Assembly: GCF_001050135.1 (NCBI RefSeq)
Contig: NZ_CP012040.1
Span: 1,922,001 to 1,986,000, forward strand
Source: Cyclobacterium amurskyense
Lineage (GTDB): Bacteria > Bacteroidota > Bacteroidia > Cytophagales > Cyclobacteriaceae
Length of the DNA: 64,000 nt
Direction: 5' to 3'
Part shown: positions 27,045 through 36,150 of the stretch, in pieces
How the letters are laid out: every line of letters starts with the position of its first letter
Numbering within the stretch: the stretch's first letter is position 1
The notes under the pieces: generated by a model
What the model was told of the DNA's origin: nothing
The model's database searches: none
The model's input: only the letters and a program-made list of their open reading frames with translations
Program-made: the position numbers and the translations under genes

Positions 27045-27339
27045 TGATCAATGTTTTTAAAGCGTCTTCTTTATTTGTCTGTATTTGATTTACGAGTGTT
27101 CCTCCATTAAAGACCGCGAAAGTCGGCAGGTTGTTCACTTCGGCTAATTTTCTGGATTCCGGTAGCTTCTCTGCATCCACATATAAAAAGGTAATCCCAT
27201 CGTATTCTTTACTTAACCTTTTCATTTTGGGTTTCATAATTCTACAGTTGCCACACCAAGTAGCACCATATTGAACCACTACCTTTTCATTGTCTTTAAT
27301 GACTTGTCCTAAATTATCTGATTCTAATTCTTGTAGCAT
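27025..27339 (-). CDS. Thioredoxin family protein
   Basis: 104 residues, a single thioredoxin domain without signal peptide, with active site A-T-W-C-G-N-C-R at about 27-34 (C-G-N-C rather than C-G-P-C) and the cis-Pro N-N-L-P-T-F near residue 73. The non-standard dipeptide between the cysteines is expected to shift redox potential (known of thioredoxins in general). Cytosolic thiol reductant. The small DUF6952-like gene overlaps its end. Confidence 0.85.
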   Translation of the reverse strand: MLQELESDNLGQVIKDNEKVVVQYGATWCGNCRIMKPKMKRLSKEYDGITFLYVDAEKLPESRKLAEVNNLPTFAVFNGGTLVNQIQTNKEDALKTLINEVADN

Positions 27340-27424
27340 AAAACTTTTGGTTTAATTATAAATCAAAGATAGATACTATTAATAATAAAATCCAATTGAT
27401 AATATCTATGAGTCATTGCGTTTA

Positions 27425-27994
27425 TTAATAGAACTCCTTTTTAAGGAAGGGAATAAGGGCCAATGACAAGGCCTGCTGATAATAATCTGCCCTACTGATA
27501 ACCCCATTAGTAAGGATGCCTACAGCTCCTCCATTTTCTTTGGAGTTTCTTTGCCTAAACAATTTGTCATCTGCTTCTCCCAGTTCCATTCCTTCGCTTA
27601 CCATTTTATTTATGGCTTCTGGAAGAAAAAAAGACGCGGTCTTGGCTTTCCCTATAGTATTCTCATTATTCAGTATGACCATCCATGCAAAAGCAACCAT
27701 TTGCTCACCAACATGATCAACTCCTCCTTCTATACCCACCCAAAAATCCGCTTCTGGAAAAGCATTTTTGGAGGCAAAGGCCCGGTTATAGGCCCCCGTA
27801 TAAGTTTCTACATCCCCCATGGGCTGAGCACTAACTTTAGAGTCAACATTCAGACCCTGAACAATAAAACTATCATCAAATATATTAGAGAAAGCATTTT
27901 CAGAACTCTTAATTTTCACAGGATTTTTACTGCCTACAATTACTAATTTCTGTCTTTTTTGTTCCTGTAAATTTCTTCTTTTCGGGAATGCCAT
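27425..27994 (-). CDS. yjjX: Inosine/xanthosine triphosphatase, YjjX family
   Basis: 189 residues. Motifs: V-G-S-K-N-P-V-K-I-K, the nucleotide loop, and D-F-W-V-G-I-E-G-G-V-D. It hydrolyses non-canonical ITP/XTP and possibly dNTP analogues so they are not used in nucleic acids. Normal family length. It lies 30 nt from the yebC-type gene on the same strand, but there is no functional link evident. Confidence 0.85.
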   Translation of the reverse strand: MAFPKRRNLQEQKRQKLVIVGSKNPVKIKSSENAFSNIFDDSFIVQGLNVDSKVSAQPMGDVETYTGAYNRAFASKNAFPEADFWVGIEGGVDHVGEQMVAFAWMVILNNENTIGKAKTASFFLPEAINKMVSEGMELGEADDKLFRQRNSKENGGAVGILTNGVISRADYYQQALSLALIPFLKKEFY

Positions 27995-28023
27995 TATGTG
28001 AATTAAATTTGAAAATACCTGGT

Positions 28024-28731
28024 TTAGGACATGTTGTGGTAAACGTGGTTTACATCATCGTCCTCTTCTATCCGCTCTATCATTTTGTTGATGTCGGCTT
28101 CTTGTTCACTAGTGAGTTCGGTAGTAGACATTGGAAAGCGTTGCATTTCTGCACTTATGACCTCTACTCCTTTGTCTTCAAGTGCTTTTTGCATGTTACC
28201 AAAATCCTCAAAGGCAGTATAGACAAAGATCTCACCTTCATTCTCATCAATATCTTCCAAACCAAAATCAATCAATTCCAATTCCAGTTCTTCCAAATCA
28301 TAATCAGCTTTTAAAAATCGGAATACAGCTTTGTGTTCAAACATAAAGCTTACAGAACCAGTGGTGCCCAAAGAGCCTCCAGCTTTGGAAAAATAATGTC
28401 TCACATTGGCTACAGTTCTGTTGATATTGTCAGTTGAGGTTTCAACGATTACAGCTATGCCATGGGGACCATATCCCTCGTAGACAACTTCTTCGTAATC
28501 TTTTTCATCCTTATTACTAGCCCTCGCGATAGCAGCTTCTATCCTGTCCTTAGGCATTGATGCGCCCTTGGCATTCTGTATAACTGTCTTTAATTTTGTG
28601 TTATTAGATGGGTCAGGTCCGCCAGCCTTTACAGCCATAACGATTTCCTTGCCCAAGCGTGTAAACACTTTGGACATTTGATTCCATCTTTTGAATTTTC
28701 TTTCTTTTCTAAATTCAAATGCTCTTCCCAT
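28024..28731 (-). CDS. yebC: YebC/PmpR-family protein
   Basis: 235 residues of normal length. It begins MGRAFEFRKERKFKRWNQMS and contains the family core F-T-R-L-G-K-E-I, N-A-K-G-A-S-M-P-K-D, and V-Y-E-G-Y-G-P-H-G-I-A-V-I-V-E-T. The family includes DNA-binding regulators and, in recent work, ribosome-associated factors that ease translation of polyproline stretches; which applies here is open. Confidence 0.9.
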   Translation of the reverse strand: MGRAFEFRKERKFKRWNQMSKVFTRLGKEIVMAVKAGGPDPSNNTKLKTVIQNAKGASMPKDRIEAAIARASNKDEKDYEEVVYEGYGPHGIAVIVETSTDNINRTVANVRHYFSKAGGSLGTTGSVSFMFEHKAVFRFLKADYDLEELELELIDFGLEDIDENEGEIFVYTAFEDFGNMQKALEDKGVEVISAEMQRFPMSTTELTSEQEADINKMIERIEEDDDVNHVYHNMS

Positions 28732-28904
28732 AAGTTTTTATTTTTCCGGTTTGTAAAAATAAATAAATTTTTCGATAGGACTAACATACCAACAAAACTA
28801 AGCATGAGTATTCCAATTTTAAGGTTTTGGGTAATTGTTGAACTATGGCCCACGATATACGTTTTATTTCTAGGTAATACAACCTCATTTAAAAGTTTTT
28901 AGTA

Positions 28905-30227
28905 ATGGACCAAGCTCTTCCAAACCTTCCCGAATTATCTCTTCCAAGAATTGTAGTCATAGGTGCAGGATTTGCTGGCCTCAAATTGGCCAGGGAATTA
29001 AAAAACAAGGACTACCAAGTGATATTATTGGACAAGAACAACTATCACCAATTTCAACCCCTATTCTATCAGGTAGCCACTGCAGGTCTGGAACCAAGTG
29101 CCATCTCCTTTCCTTTAAGGAAGGTTTTTCACAATACACCAAATGTAACCTTCCGAATGGCGGAAGCACAAAGAATCGATCAAAGTAAAAATCGCCTTTA
29201 TACTGACATTGGCTATATTGATTATGATTACCTGATTCTGGCCATGGGAGCAGACACCAATTACTTTGGAATGAAAAATATAATGGACAACAGCGTTCCC
29301 ATGAAGTCTGTTTCTGAAGCTTTGTTTATACGAAACAAAATCATTTCAAACTATGAAAGGGCCATCAACATCGCTGATATTGAAAAGAGAAAAGCATTGA
29401 TGAATGTAGTAATAGTAGGCGGTGGACCAACAGGGGTTGAGTTAGCAGGTGCCATGGCTGAGCTAAGAAACAAAGTTTTCCCAAAGGACTATCCACAGCT
29501 TAACTTTGAAAACATGAAGGTCGTTTTGATAGAAGCAGGGCCTTCTCTTCTAGCAGGCATGTCGTCATCTTCAGGGCAGAAAGCTAAAGAGTACCTGGAA
29601 AGCCTTAAAGTAAAAGTCATGCTTCAAACTGCGGTAGAAGATTATGATGGTCTAAATGTTATTATCAAAGGTGAATCAGGTATTCAAACGAACACCTTGC
29701 TTTGGGCGGCAGGAATAAAGCCCAATGGCATTGAAGGTATTTTGGACGTTCAAAAGTTCAAGAATGGCCGCTTACTTGTAGATGAATACAACCTTGTGAA
29801 AGATGCGAGCAACATATATGCCCTTGGGGACCTTTGTTTGCAACAACTGCCCGATTACCCTAAAGGACACCCACAGGTAGCCCAAGTAGCCATTCAGCAA
29901 GCGGATAACTTGGCAAAAAACTTTCTGGCCAAACTAAAAGACAAACCATCAAAAGCCTTTAAGTACAAAGACCTTGGCAGAATGGCTACTGTAGGAAGAA
30001 AGCTTGCTGTGGTTGATCTACCTTTTATGAAACTTCAGGGTGTACTTGCTTGGCTTATTTGGTTATTTGTTCACCTAATGGCCATCCTTGGTGTAAAAAA
30101 CAGAATATTTATCTTCCTTGATTGGTCTTGGAACTACCTGGCTTTCGATCCTTCATTAAGGTTACTTATCAGACCTACCTACGTGAAACCCAAAGACAGA
30201 GAAGAGTTAGTAGAAGATAAAAATTAA
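28905..30227 (+). CDS. ndh: Type II NADH dehydrogenase
   Basis: 440 residues. Two Rossmann dinucleotide sites: IVVIGAGFAGLKLAREL near residue 16 for FAD, and VVIVGGGPTGVELAG near residue 168 for NADH. The typical Y-A-L-G-D-L segment lies near 306. The C-terminal region has hydrophobic stretches (LAWLIWLFVHLMAILG) that anchor it to the inner membrane. It passes electrons from NADH to quinone without pumping protons. Preceded by a divergent intergenic stretch of about 170 nt from yebC. Confidence 0.9.
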   Translation: MDQALPNLPELSLPRIVVIGAGFAGLKLARELKNKDYQVILLDKNNYHQFQPLFYQVATAGLEPSAISFPLRKVFHNTPNVTFRMAEAQRIDQSKNRLYTDIGYIDYDYLILAMGADTNYFGMKNIMDNSVPMKSVSEALFIRNKIISNYERAINIADIEKRKALMNVVIVGGGPTGVELAGAMAELRNKVFPKDYPQLNFENMKVVLIEAGPSLLAGMSSSSGQKAKEYLESLKVKVMLQTAVEDYDGLNVIIKGESGIQTNTLLWAAGIKPNGIEGILDVQKFKNGRLLVDEYNLVKDASNIYALGDLCLQQLPDYPKGHPQVAQVAIQQADNLAKNFLAKLKDKPSKAFKYKDLGRMATVGRKLAVVDLPFMKLQGVLAWLIWLFVHLMAILGVKNRIFIFLDWSWNYLAFDPSLRLLIRPTYVKPKDREELVEDKN

Positions 30228-30324
30228 GGCGTTTAATATTTTTAACATTCCTTAACACCTGAACATTAAACCTGTACAGTTACTTCTGGTCTAACAGCTA
30301 TACAAACCAAAAACGGTAACAAAT

Positions 30325-30696
30325 ATGAAAAAGGTAATAATGATTTGTGCACTGGTAGTAGCTACCGTGGTGCACGTACAAGCACAAAGACAAGGCGACA
30401 GAGAAATTAATCCAGAGAAAATGGCCGAAAGGATGACCCAAAGGATGGATGAGAAACTAGACCTTACTGAAGAGCAGGAAAAACAAATCAACGCTTTATT
30501 TCTTGAGCAAGCCAATAGTCGAAAAGAATCTCAAAAAGAAAATAGAGAAGAAATGAAGGCGGCAAGGGAAGCACACCAGCAAAAACTGGAAGCCATCCTT
30601 ACCCCTGAGCAGAAAGAAAAATGGGAAGCTGAACAAAAAGAAGGAAGGTCCCAAATGCGTAAAAAAAGAGGAGGAAGGCAAGGAGGAGGTGAGTAA
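30325..30696 (+). CDS. Small exported Spy/LTXXQ-type charged protein
   Basis: 123 residues: signal peptide MKKVIMICALVVATVVHVQA, then a helix-rich, strongly charged chain with the repeated motif L-T-E-E-Q-E-K-Q-I and L-T-P-E-Q-K-E-K-W, the LTxxQ pattern of Spy/CpxP-like periplasmic proteins, ending in RKKRGGRQGGGE. Spy relatives are ATP-independent chaperones or metal stress proteins. The function here is inference. Confidence 0.75.
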   Translation: MKKVIMICALVVATVVHVQAQRQGDREINPEKMAERMTQRMDEKLDLTEEQEKQINALFLEQANSRKESQKENREEMKAAREAHQQKLEAILTPEQKEKWEAEQKEGRSQMRKKRGGRQGGGE

Positions 30697-30748
30697 TTTC
30701 CCTTTAAAGGAAAGAATACCGGAGTTTAATCCTCCTTTGCAATAAACG

Positions 30749-30820
30749 AAGCCAAGGCACTACCTGCAATACCCGATAGTTATTATTGGTTATTAACGGA
30801 AAACATGCCTTGGCTTTTTT
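30749..30820 (+). terminator. Long-loop Rho-independent terminator
   Basis: AAGCCAAGGCA (30749-30759) pairs with TGCCTTGGCTT (30806-30816), followed by T6. The loop is long (about 46 nt). It shows that the N-terminal part of the next ORF from 30786 is not coding. Confidence 0.75.
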
Positions 30821-30857
30821 ATGCCTTCTCCTATTTTCCTGTAATTTTGAAGCATCT

Positions 30858-31469
30858 ATGAAACAGGCCATTATTGTATTTCAAAAATTTCCTGCGCCAG
30901 GAAAAGTAAAAACTCGCCTTGCGGCTACTATCGGCAATGATAAAGCCGTTTATATTTATACCTATTTGTTAAACTACACGCATCAATTGTTGACAACAAT
31001 ACCAGCAGATACCTTGGTATTTCATGAAGGGACTATCAATAAAACCGAATATCCTGGCAACAATTATTATTTTTTTCCTCAGGAAGGAAATAACCTGGGA
31101 GATAAAATGTACAATGCCTTTTCTAAAGCTTTCGAAGAAAATTACGATCAGGTTTTAATTATTGGAACTGATTGTCTGGAGCTTAAGAATAGTCATATTG
31201 AGGAAGCTTTAAGCAGTTTGGACAAGAATGATTTGGTCTTAGGACCAGCCAAAGATGGAGGCTACTACCTGATAGGACTAAATAAAAACGATCCCCGCTT
31301 GTTTGAAAACATCCAATGGAGTACAGAATCAGTATTTGCGGAAACAATGAATATTGCCAAGATGCTTCAACTTAAAGTACATCTTTTAGAAAGGTTAAAT
31401 GATATCGATGAGTATTCGGACCTCAGTGAGCAACTCAAAAAGCTTATTTCAATCAAAGATCCCAATTAG
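30858..31469 (+). CDS. TIGR04282-type glycosyltransferase (DUF2064)
   Basis: About 203 residues from ATG 30858. The earlier in-frame start at 30786 lies within a terminator hairpin and is rejected. The fold is GT-A like: A-P-G-K-V-K-T-R-L near residue 13, I-I-G-T-D-C-L-E-L near residue 98, G-P-A-K-D-G-G-Y-Y-L-I-G. The family is annotated as arsenosugar biosynthesis glycosyltransferases or as DUF2064 nucleotidyltransferase-like proteins. Substrate unknown. 17 nt to the next gene on the same strand. Confidence 0.8.
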   Translation: MKQAIIVFQKFPAPGKVKTRLAATIGNDKAVYIYTYLLNYTHQLLTTIPADTLVFHEGTINKTEYPGNNYYFFPQEGNNLGDKMYNAFSKAFEENYDQVLIIGTDCLELKNSHIEEALSSLDKNDLVLGPAKDGGYYLIGLNKNDPRLFENIQWSTESVFAETMNIAKMLQLKVHLLERLNDIDEYSDLSEQLKKLISIKDPN

Positions 31470-31486
31470 GAGGGCTACCACAACCA

Positions 31487-31966
31487 ATGCAACCGAAAAT
31501 AGTAAATATCAAAGACAAGCATCTGCTAGGCATAAGTTGCCGTATGAGCGTGAATAACAATAAAACTCCTGAACTTTGGAAAAAGTTTATGAGCATCCTA
31601 CACACAATCTCGAGCAACAAACCACAGGAGTTCATCGCATTGCAAGTGTATGAAGCCTCCTACTTTTCTTCCGCCTTTGATCCTTCAAAGGAATTTGACC
31701 AGTGGGCATGTATGGAGGTAGAAAATGGCAAAGAAATACACCAAGAGCTAACACCGTTTTTGTTAAAAGGAGGGCTGTTCGCAGTGTTTAATTATAAAGG
31801 ACCAAGTACAGACCATAGCGTCTTTGAATACATCTACGGAACCTGGATTCCCGAATCCCAATTCCAATTGGATGACAGGCCTCACTTTCAGGTGATGGGA
31901 GAAAAATATAGCAACAACTCCCCTTCTTCAGAAGAGGAAATCTGGATTCCACTTCGAAGAAAATAA
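31487..31966 (+). CDS. GyrI-like effector-binding domain protein
   Basis: 159 residues with no DNA-binding domain. It is a single small-molecule binding domain of the GyrI/AraC C-terminal type, with the pattern G-G-L-F-A-V-F-N-Y-K-G-P near residue 95 and a central W and acidic residues. It probably binds a ligand in the cytoplasm or modulates a partner. It follows the glycosyltransferase gene at 17 nt. Confidence 0.7.
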   Translation: MQPKIVNIKDKHLLGISCRMSVNNNKTPELWKKFMSILHTISSNKPQEFIALQVYEASYFSSAFDPSKEFDQWACMEVENGKEIHQELTPFLLKGGLFAVFNYKGPSTDHSVFEYIYGTWIPESQFQLDDRPHFQVMGEKYSNNSPSSEEEIWIPLRRK

Positions 31967-32095
31967 TACTTTTCACGTATCATGAACAGGGATTAGACAA
32001 TAAAACCACCCAATTCTATATGGAAATATTATAATATAAAAGACAATTAGAGGACTTGAAATGAAAAGCTCATTTAATGGATCTACCGGTTTAAA

Positions 32096-32596
32096 TTAAA
32101 ACAGAGTAATCAAATTATATTCTTTTCGATTATAGCTGGTAACAGGAATACAAATACTCGATAATAAAGGACTACAAGTTTTGGTGATTTCCAAAATTTG
32201 CCTGCTACTTTTAAATGCTAAACTTACAGCTGTATATTCTACAACATCTAATTCTGAAAGACCTTCAATATCTTCATAAAGCTCCTCCCCTAAGTTAAAA
32301 AGCCTGCTTTCTTCATTCAATACCAACTCATTCCCTTCCAAAACATAATTCCCCATCAAATAAATGGAATAACCCAAAATTTGATTGGTTTCAGGGTCTT
32401 TGAAAGTTATGCTTCTATAATACTTTCCGTCTAAATCAAACACATAGGTATCTACTTTGTTCAAGTCCTGATTTTCAAGATAAAAATAGTTTTCCCAATT
32501 GCCATAAAGGTTTTGGGCTTCGATGACCTCCTCCTCTACACAGCTTATCCATAAGAAGAATAATGGTAGAATGAGAAAAATGTGGTACTTTTTCAT
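32096..32596 (-). CDS. Small lipoprotein, lipocalin-like
   Basis: 166 residues, leader MKKYHIFLILPLFFLWISC with a lipobox-like S-C. The mature part has a lipocalin-like flavour: G-N-W-E-N-Y-F-Y-L-E, repeated short β strands, and two Cys in C-S-P-L-L-S-S-I-C near the C-terminus. Function unknown. Preceded by a 190-nt intergenic stretch. Confidence 0.6.
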   Translation of the reverse strand: MKKYHIFLILPLFFLWISCVEEEVIEAQNLYGNWENYFYLENQDLNKVDTYVFDLDGKYYRSITFKDPETNQILGYSIYLMGNYVLEGNELVLNEESRLFNLGEELYEDIEGLSELDVVEYTAVSLAFKSSRQILEITKTCSPLLSSICIPVTSYNRKEYNLITLF

Positions 32597-32790
32597 AATA
32601 TATGAGTTTCTTTCTTAGTTTAAGACGCACTTCTTGTTCATTTCGTCTCAGAATAAAATAAAAGCTTAATTGTGAATAAAATGCTTCAACTAAGTTTTTT
32701 CATTTTCGGAGCTACCTTTCAATTCAAATTAAATTTCTTACATTCAAACATTGACAAAAGCTTTTTGCTAGGGCCTATTCGCTAAAAAAC

Positions 32791-33081
32791 ATGACTTTTC
32801 TATACATTGTATATGTTCTATTTGTAATTCATGTAATTGTTGGATTCAAGATTTATTTTAAAGTTTCTGCGCTTTTAAAGAAACACAAATTGTCCATTAA
32901 CAAACAAAGCATTTCCCTGCGCTACTCTGTAAAAGAGTTGTCCCAACTCATTGACCAAAGCGACTCCGAAGAGGTGAATCTTAAAATCAATCAATTAATC
33001 CGCTGGACCAAGCTCAATTATTGGCTGGGCAGGATTTCCTTTCTGCTTTTTGTAGGAATTGCTTACTATCTTTTTTTCTAG
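32791..33081 (+). CDS. Small membrane protein with two helices, unknown
   Basis: 96 residues with an N-terminal membrane helix (about 3-24), a charged middle, and a C-terminal helix (about 76-95, LGRISFLLFVGIAYYLFF). No family recognised. A terminator hairpin follows at 33116. Confidence 0.5.
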   Translation: MTFLYIVYVLFVIHVIVGFKIYFKVSALLKKHKLSINKQSISLRYSVKELSQLIDQSDSEEVNLKINQLIRWTKLNYWLGRISFLLFVGIAYYLFF

Positions 33082-33115
33082 AAGAAGGGACAAAAAGCAT
33101 AACCCAAAACAAAAA

Positions 33116-33148
33116 AAATGCAGGCATTACTATATGCCTGCATTTATC
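33116..33148. terminator. Bidirectional terminator
   Basis: AAATGCAGGCAT pairs with ATGCCTGCATTT across a small loop; the run of A upstream and T-rich downstream allow it to act in both directions. It lies between the small membrane gene and the PepSY gene. Confidence 0.65.
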
Positions 33149-33275
33149 AATTCTTAACTAACCGTTATTAGAAATCTTTTTTTCTACTTAACACTTCATT
33201 TAAGCCAATTAAAGCTAAAGATACTATTTCAAGTGAGTGGTTAAATACTTAATATCCAGCCTCTCGTAAAATTCA

Positions 33276-34517
33276 TCAAACGGTTGCTGTTTTTCTCTTG
33301 TTCTTTTTCTTTGGTTTCTTCATCTTATTGATCCATATCAGGGTTCCGGTCACAGGAAGACTGGTTGCAATCAAACAAGAAATAAAATAGAGTAACTTCG
33401 AGAAAGAACCATACACATCCCCTAAATGGAGGGCCTTAATTGAGCCAGAAACCCTTTCATTAAATGGTTTCTCTTTAATAATATCAGTCTCAATCACCTT
33501 GGCACTTGCCACATCAAGGACCAATTTATCCGATGCAGCAGGAGCAAAGAAGCCTGCTCTTTTCTTGCTAATATTAATCTTTGAAGCCCCGTCCTTTGGT
33601 AGGCTTACAGTGTATTCACCTACATAATCCAAGGTTTGGTCAACACTGTACAAATAATCTTCAAGTGGCAACATTTCTATTTTAACTTGGTCTTTATCTG
33701 CTCCCTTTTTCCCCTCACCAGCACTAGGCCCAGGCGCTCTCACACTACGCTCCTTATAGGTTCCCAAAGATTTCTGCAAGGCTTCCCGGTACCAAGGAAA
33801 GGAAAAGAATGGTCCGGTAACCCCCATTAGAAAAAGTATAATCGCAGAATAAAAGGCAAGTGAGTTATGAAGGTCATGGTTTATGCGCTTCCAGTTGCTA
33901 TTGAATTTGATTTTCAAACCTTGACGCCAGTTTTTTGCTTTACGGGGTACCCATATTACCAATCCTGTCAAAACACCTATTGTAAAAAGAATAGTACAGG
34001 CTCCTGTGATATAGCTTCCTAACTTTCTATTCTCCAATCCTTCAAAGATTGGTGCTTCAATTTTATCAAGCAATAACCAACGGTGCAGGCTAAACATGTA
34101 GCCCATAAAAGTAGCTGCAGCATTTTCTTCCTTGCTATTTCCCAACAATTCTCCTGTATATGGATTTACAAAATAAGTGGTTCCAAAACGGCTTTTGTCT
34201 CCTTTTTCCCTTGCTGTAACCTGGAAGCTTCTATCCTCATCAGATGAAATTTTCACTCCTGTTATATCCCCTTTTATAAGATCCCTGTTCTTATCAAGCA
34301 ATTCATCAGGAGAAAGCTTTGACATACCTTCACTGTGGTCTACTTTATAAAGATGTGAAGCATTCCACTCTCTAATCTCAGTATTGTAAACATAAATGGT
34401 ACCAGTAAGGCAAACCACTAGTAAAACGATACCACTTATCAAACCTGCCCACAGGTGAACATCATTGAAGAATTTCCTGGTTTTCTGCCATGATGTATTG
34501 TTTTTCTGCTTTGTCAT
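33276..34517 (-). CDS. PepSY-associated membrane protein
   Basis: 413 residues: N-terminal helix (HLWAGLISGIVLLVVCLTGTIYVYNTEIREW), a periplasmic PepSY-like domain, then helices near 175-195, 215-240 and 375-400. This matches the PepSY_TM family common next to siderophore receptors, thought to reduce ferric ions or support uptake (family annotation, not proven here). No receptor gene is adjacent. A 15-bp palindrome lies 265 nt upstream. Confidence 0.85.
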   Translation of the reverse strand: MTKQKNNTSWQKTRKFFNDVHLWAGLISGIVLLVVCLTGTIYVYNTEIREWNASHLYKVDHSEGMSKLSPDELLDKNRDLIKGDITGVKISSDEDRSFQVTAREKGDKSRFGTTYFVNPYTGELLGNSKEENAAATFMGYMFSLHRWLLLDKIEAPIFEGLENRKLGSYITGACTILFTIGVLTGLVIWVPRKAKNWRQGLKIKFNSNWKRINHDLHNSLAFYSAIILFLMGVTGPFFSFPWYREALQKSLGTYKERSVRAPGPSAGEGKKGADKDQVKIEMLPLEDYLYSVDQTLDYVGEYTVSLPKDGASKINISKKRAGFFAPAASDKLVLDVASAKVIETDIIKEKPFNERVSGSIKALHLGDVYGSFSKLLYFISCLIATSLPVTGTLIWINKMKKPKKKNKRKTATV

Positions 34518-34981
34518 TTCCTTGCTTGTATTGGTTTATAAACAACAATAGGAAGTAACCCATTCAAGTTAGTTCCATGCTCAAATATTTTTATATTTTC
34601 ATATCGCCAAGTAGGTTATGGAATACCAACTGTCCTTTTCAGTTTTATTGTATACCCCCAACAGAATTGAAATGCAACATCAATTCCCTTCAAACTGGCA
34701 CTTAATTCTATCCCCAAAAACCTTCCTTCTATCAGTATTACTTTAGAGGAAGATTATCATGGACACAAATTTAAACATTATTTAGATTTAATCTAAGAAA
34801 GATTTAAATAAGCGACAAATATAAAAAATCATTTAAATTATAAGTGGAAATTTCAGAAAATATTTTCAGTATTTAAAATACTTATAAAGAGTGCTTTAGA
34901 GAGAGAGAAAGGATGACAATAAAGGGCTGAGAATGGCTTATTATCAAAGTAAAATCTTGATAAACCTCACATAATAACCTT
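34518..34981. other. Gene-free region upstream of PepSY gene
   Basis: About 460 nt, AT-rich. Apart from the palindrome at 34782 no ORF, RNA gene or dispersed repeat is seen. Confidence 0.55.
34782..34796. promoter_or_regulatory. Palindromic operator-like site upstream of PepSY gene
   Basis: TTAGATT-T-AATCTAA is a perfect 7-bp palindrome around one base. It resembles DtxR/IdeR/MntR-type metal regulator sites in form. The adjacent sequence repeats TTTAAA/ATTTAAAT. It lies 265 nt before the PepSY ATG, too far for a simple repressor site unless a leader exists. Tentative. Confidence 0.35.
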
Positions 34982-34982
34982 C

Positions 34983-35168
34983 AACCCGAAATATGCAATA
35001 GACAATCTATTACGTGCTGAAATCGCTTCAAAATCAGCCACTTCGTTGCTGTTTTCAATATCACCATAGCGGTGCTAGGCTAAAATCTTCAAATAGCCTG
35101 ATTTTCTTGCGATTGCAACACTTCCCGTAAACACGGGACAGGCTATCACGAATCCTATAATCCGGGTT
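34983..35168. repeat. Dispersed MITE-like repeat, copy B
   Basis: A 186-nt copy beginning AACCCGAAATATGCAATAGA and ending ATCCGGGTT. It lacks the CCTGAC-type hairpin segment near the right end found in copies A and D, and otherwise follows them closely, including the CCCGTAAACACGGG hairpin at about 35126. It lies in the gene-free stretch between the PepSY and TonB-C genes. Confidence 0.85.
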
Positions 35169-35310
35169 CAATAGTTTCAATGAAAAGGCACCTCAGGTCA
35201 TTAATTTCTTTAGAAAAAGTGTGGGATTTCCATTTGAGAGAGTACTTAAAAGTGAAATTAATCTCTATGCTCAGAGAGTATTTACAAAAAAAATTTATGC
35301 TAAATAGTAA

Positions 35311-35994
35311 CTATCCCATGTGAAAATTTAAATAAAAAAGCACCAAGCAATCTGTTGCTTCTCCATTTAAGTATAGCGGAATCCAGTCATTCGGCATCAA
35401 AGACACCACCCTTAATGCCTCAGCATCTAAGGCCTTATCTCCTTCCTTTGGAATAAAGGGACGGATCATTTCTCCTTCTTTGGTAATGGTCACCATCACA
35501 CCTACTGTGCCGGTAGCTCCTCTTGACATTGCAGCATGTGGATAAAATAAATTATTGGCAAAAAAATACGAAAACTTAGCATCACCACCCAGCAATACAG
35601 GAATAGCCCCGGTTTCTATTTTCACCAACTCTTGGTCTTTTAAAATATATACAGCCTTAACGGCATTAAAATTTTGCAGGTATTCGAATTCTTTGCTTGT
35701 GTAATTGTACTTCTGTATTAAATTATTATCAAAATCAAAGAACTCCCAGGATCCAGACCTATTTCCTTGACTAAATTGGCCCTTTTCCCGAAATCCCAAT
35801 TTCCCTTTGTATTGAATTTCCGCAGCACCCTCTTTTACTTGTGAGTTTTCAAGCACATGGTAAGTAAAAACTCGATTCGGGTTTTTACTTTTTTCCTTAA
35901 CCTTTTGAAGCCCCTGAGAGAAAGTAGAAAAAAATGCGAAACACACTAAGCTAAGAGTTATCAAAAACTTTATCCTACTATTTTTCTTACACAT
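35311..35994 (-). CDS. TonB-C domain exported protein
   Basis: 227 residues: signal peptide (about 1-25, KFLITLSLVCFAFFSTFSQ), an antigen-like toxin/antitoxin 'MORN-like' middle (QYKGKLGFREKGQFSQGNRSGSWEFFDFDNN) and a C-terminal TonB_C-like domain (Y-P-H-A-A-M-S-R-G-A-T-G-T-V-G-V-M-V-T-I-T-K-E-G). There is no N-terminal membrane anchor of TonB type. The domain is common in Bacteroidota exported proteins and may take part in energy transduction or be a fold relic. Isolated gene. Confidence 0.75.
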   Translation of the reverse strand: MCKKNSRIKFLITLSLVCFAFFSTFSQGLQKVKEKSKNPNRVFTYHVLENSQVKEGAAEIQYKGKLGFREKGQFSQGNRSGSWEFFDFDNNLIQKYNYTSKEFEYLQNFNAVKAVYILKDQELVKIETGAIPVLLGGDAKFSYFFANNLFYPHAAMSRGATGTVGVMVTITKEGEMIRPFIPKEGDKALDAEALRVVSLMPNDWIPLYLNGEATDCLVLFYLNFHMG

Positions 35995-36150
35995 ACTTCA
36001 AAAAGGCTTATTCAATGACAAAAGGAATCAAAGTCTAAAATAGAAACTTTATATAAAACTACTAAGGTTTTAAGCATTTATTTACTTAGGGGGAAACCAG
36101 TCCATATTTAATACTGGGTATTCACCGGTAATTATGCATGGCAAAACACT

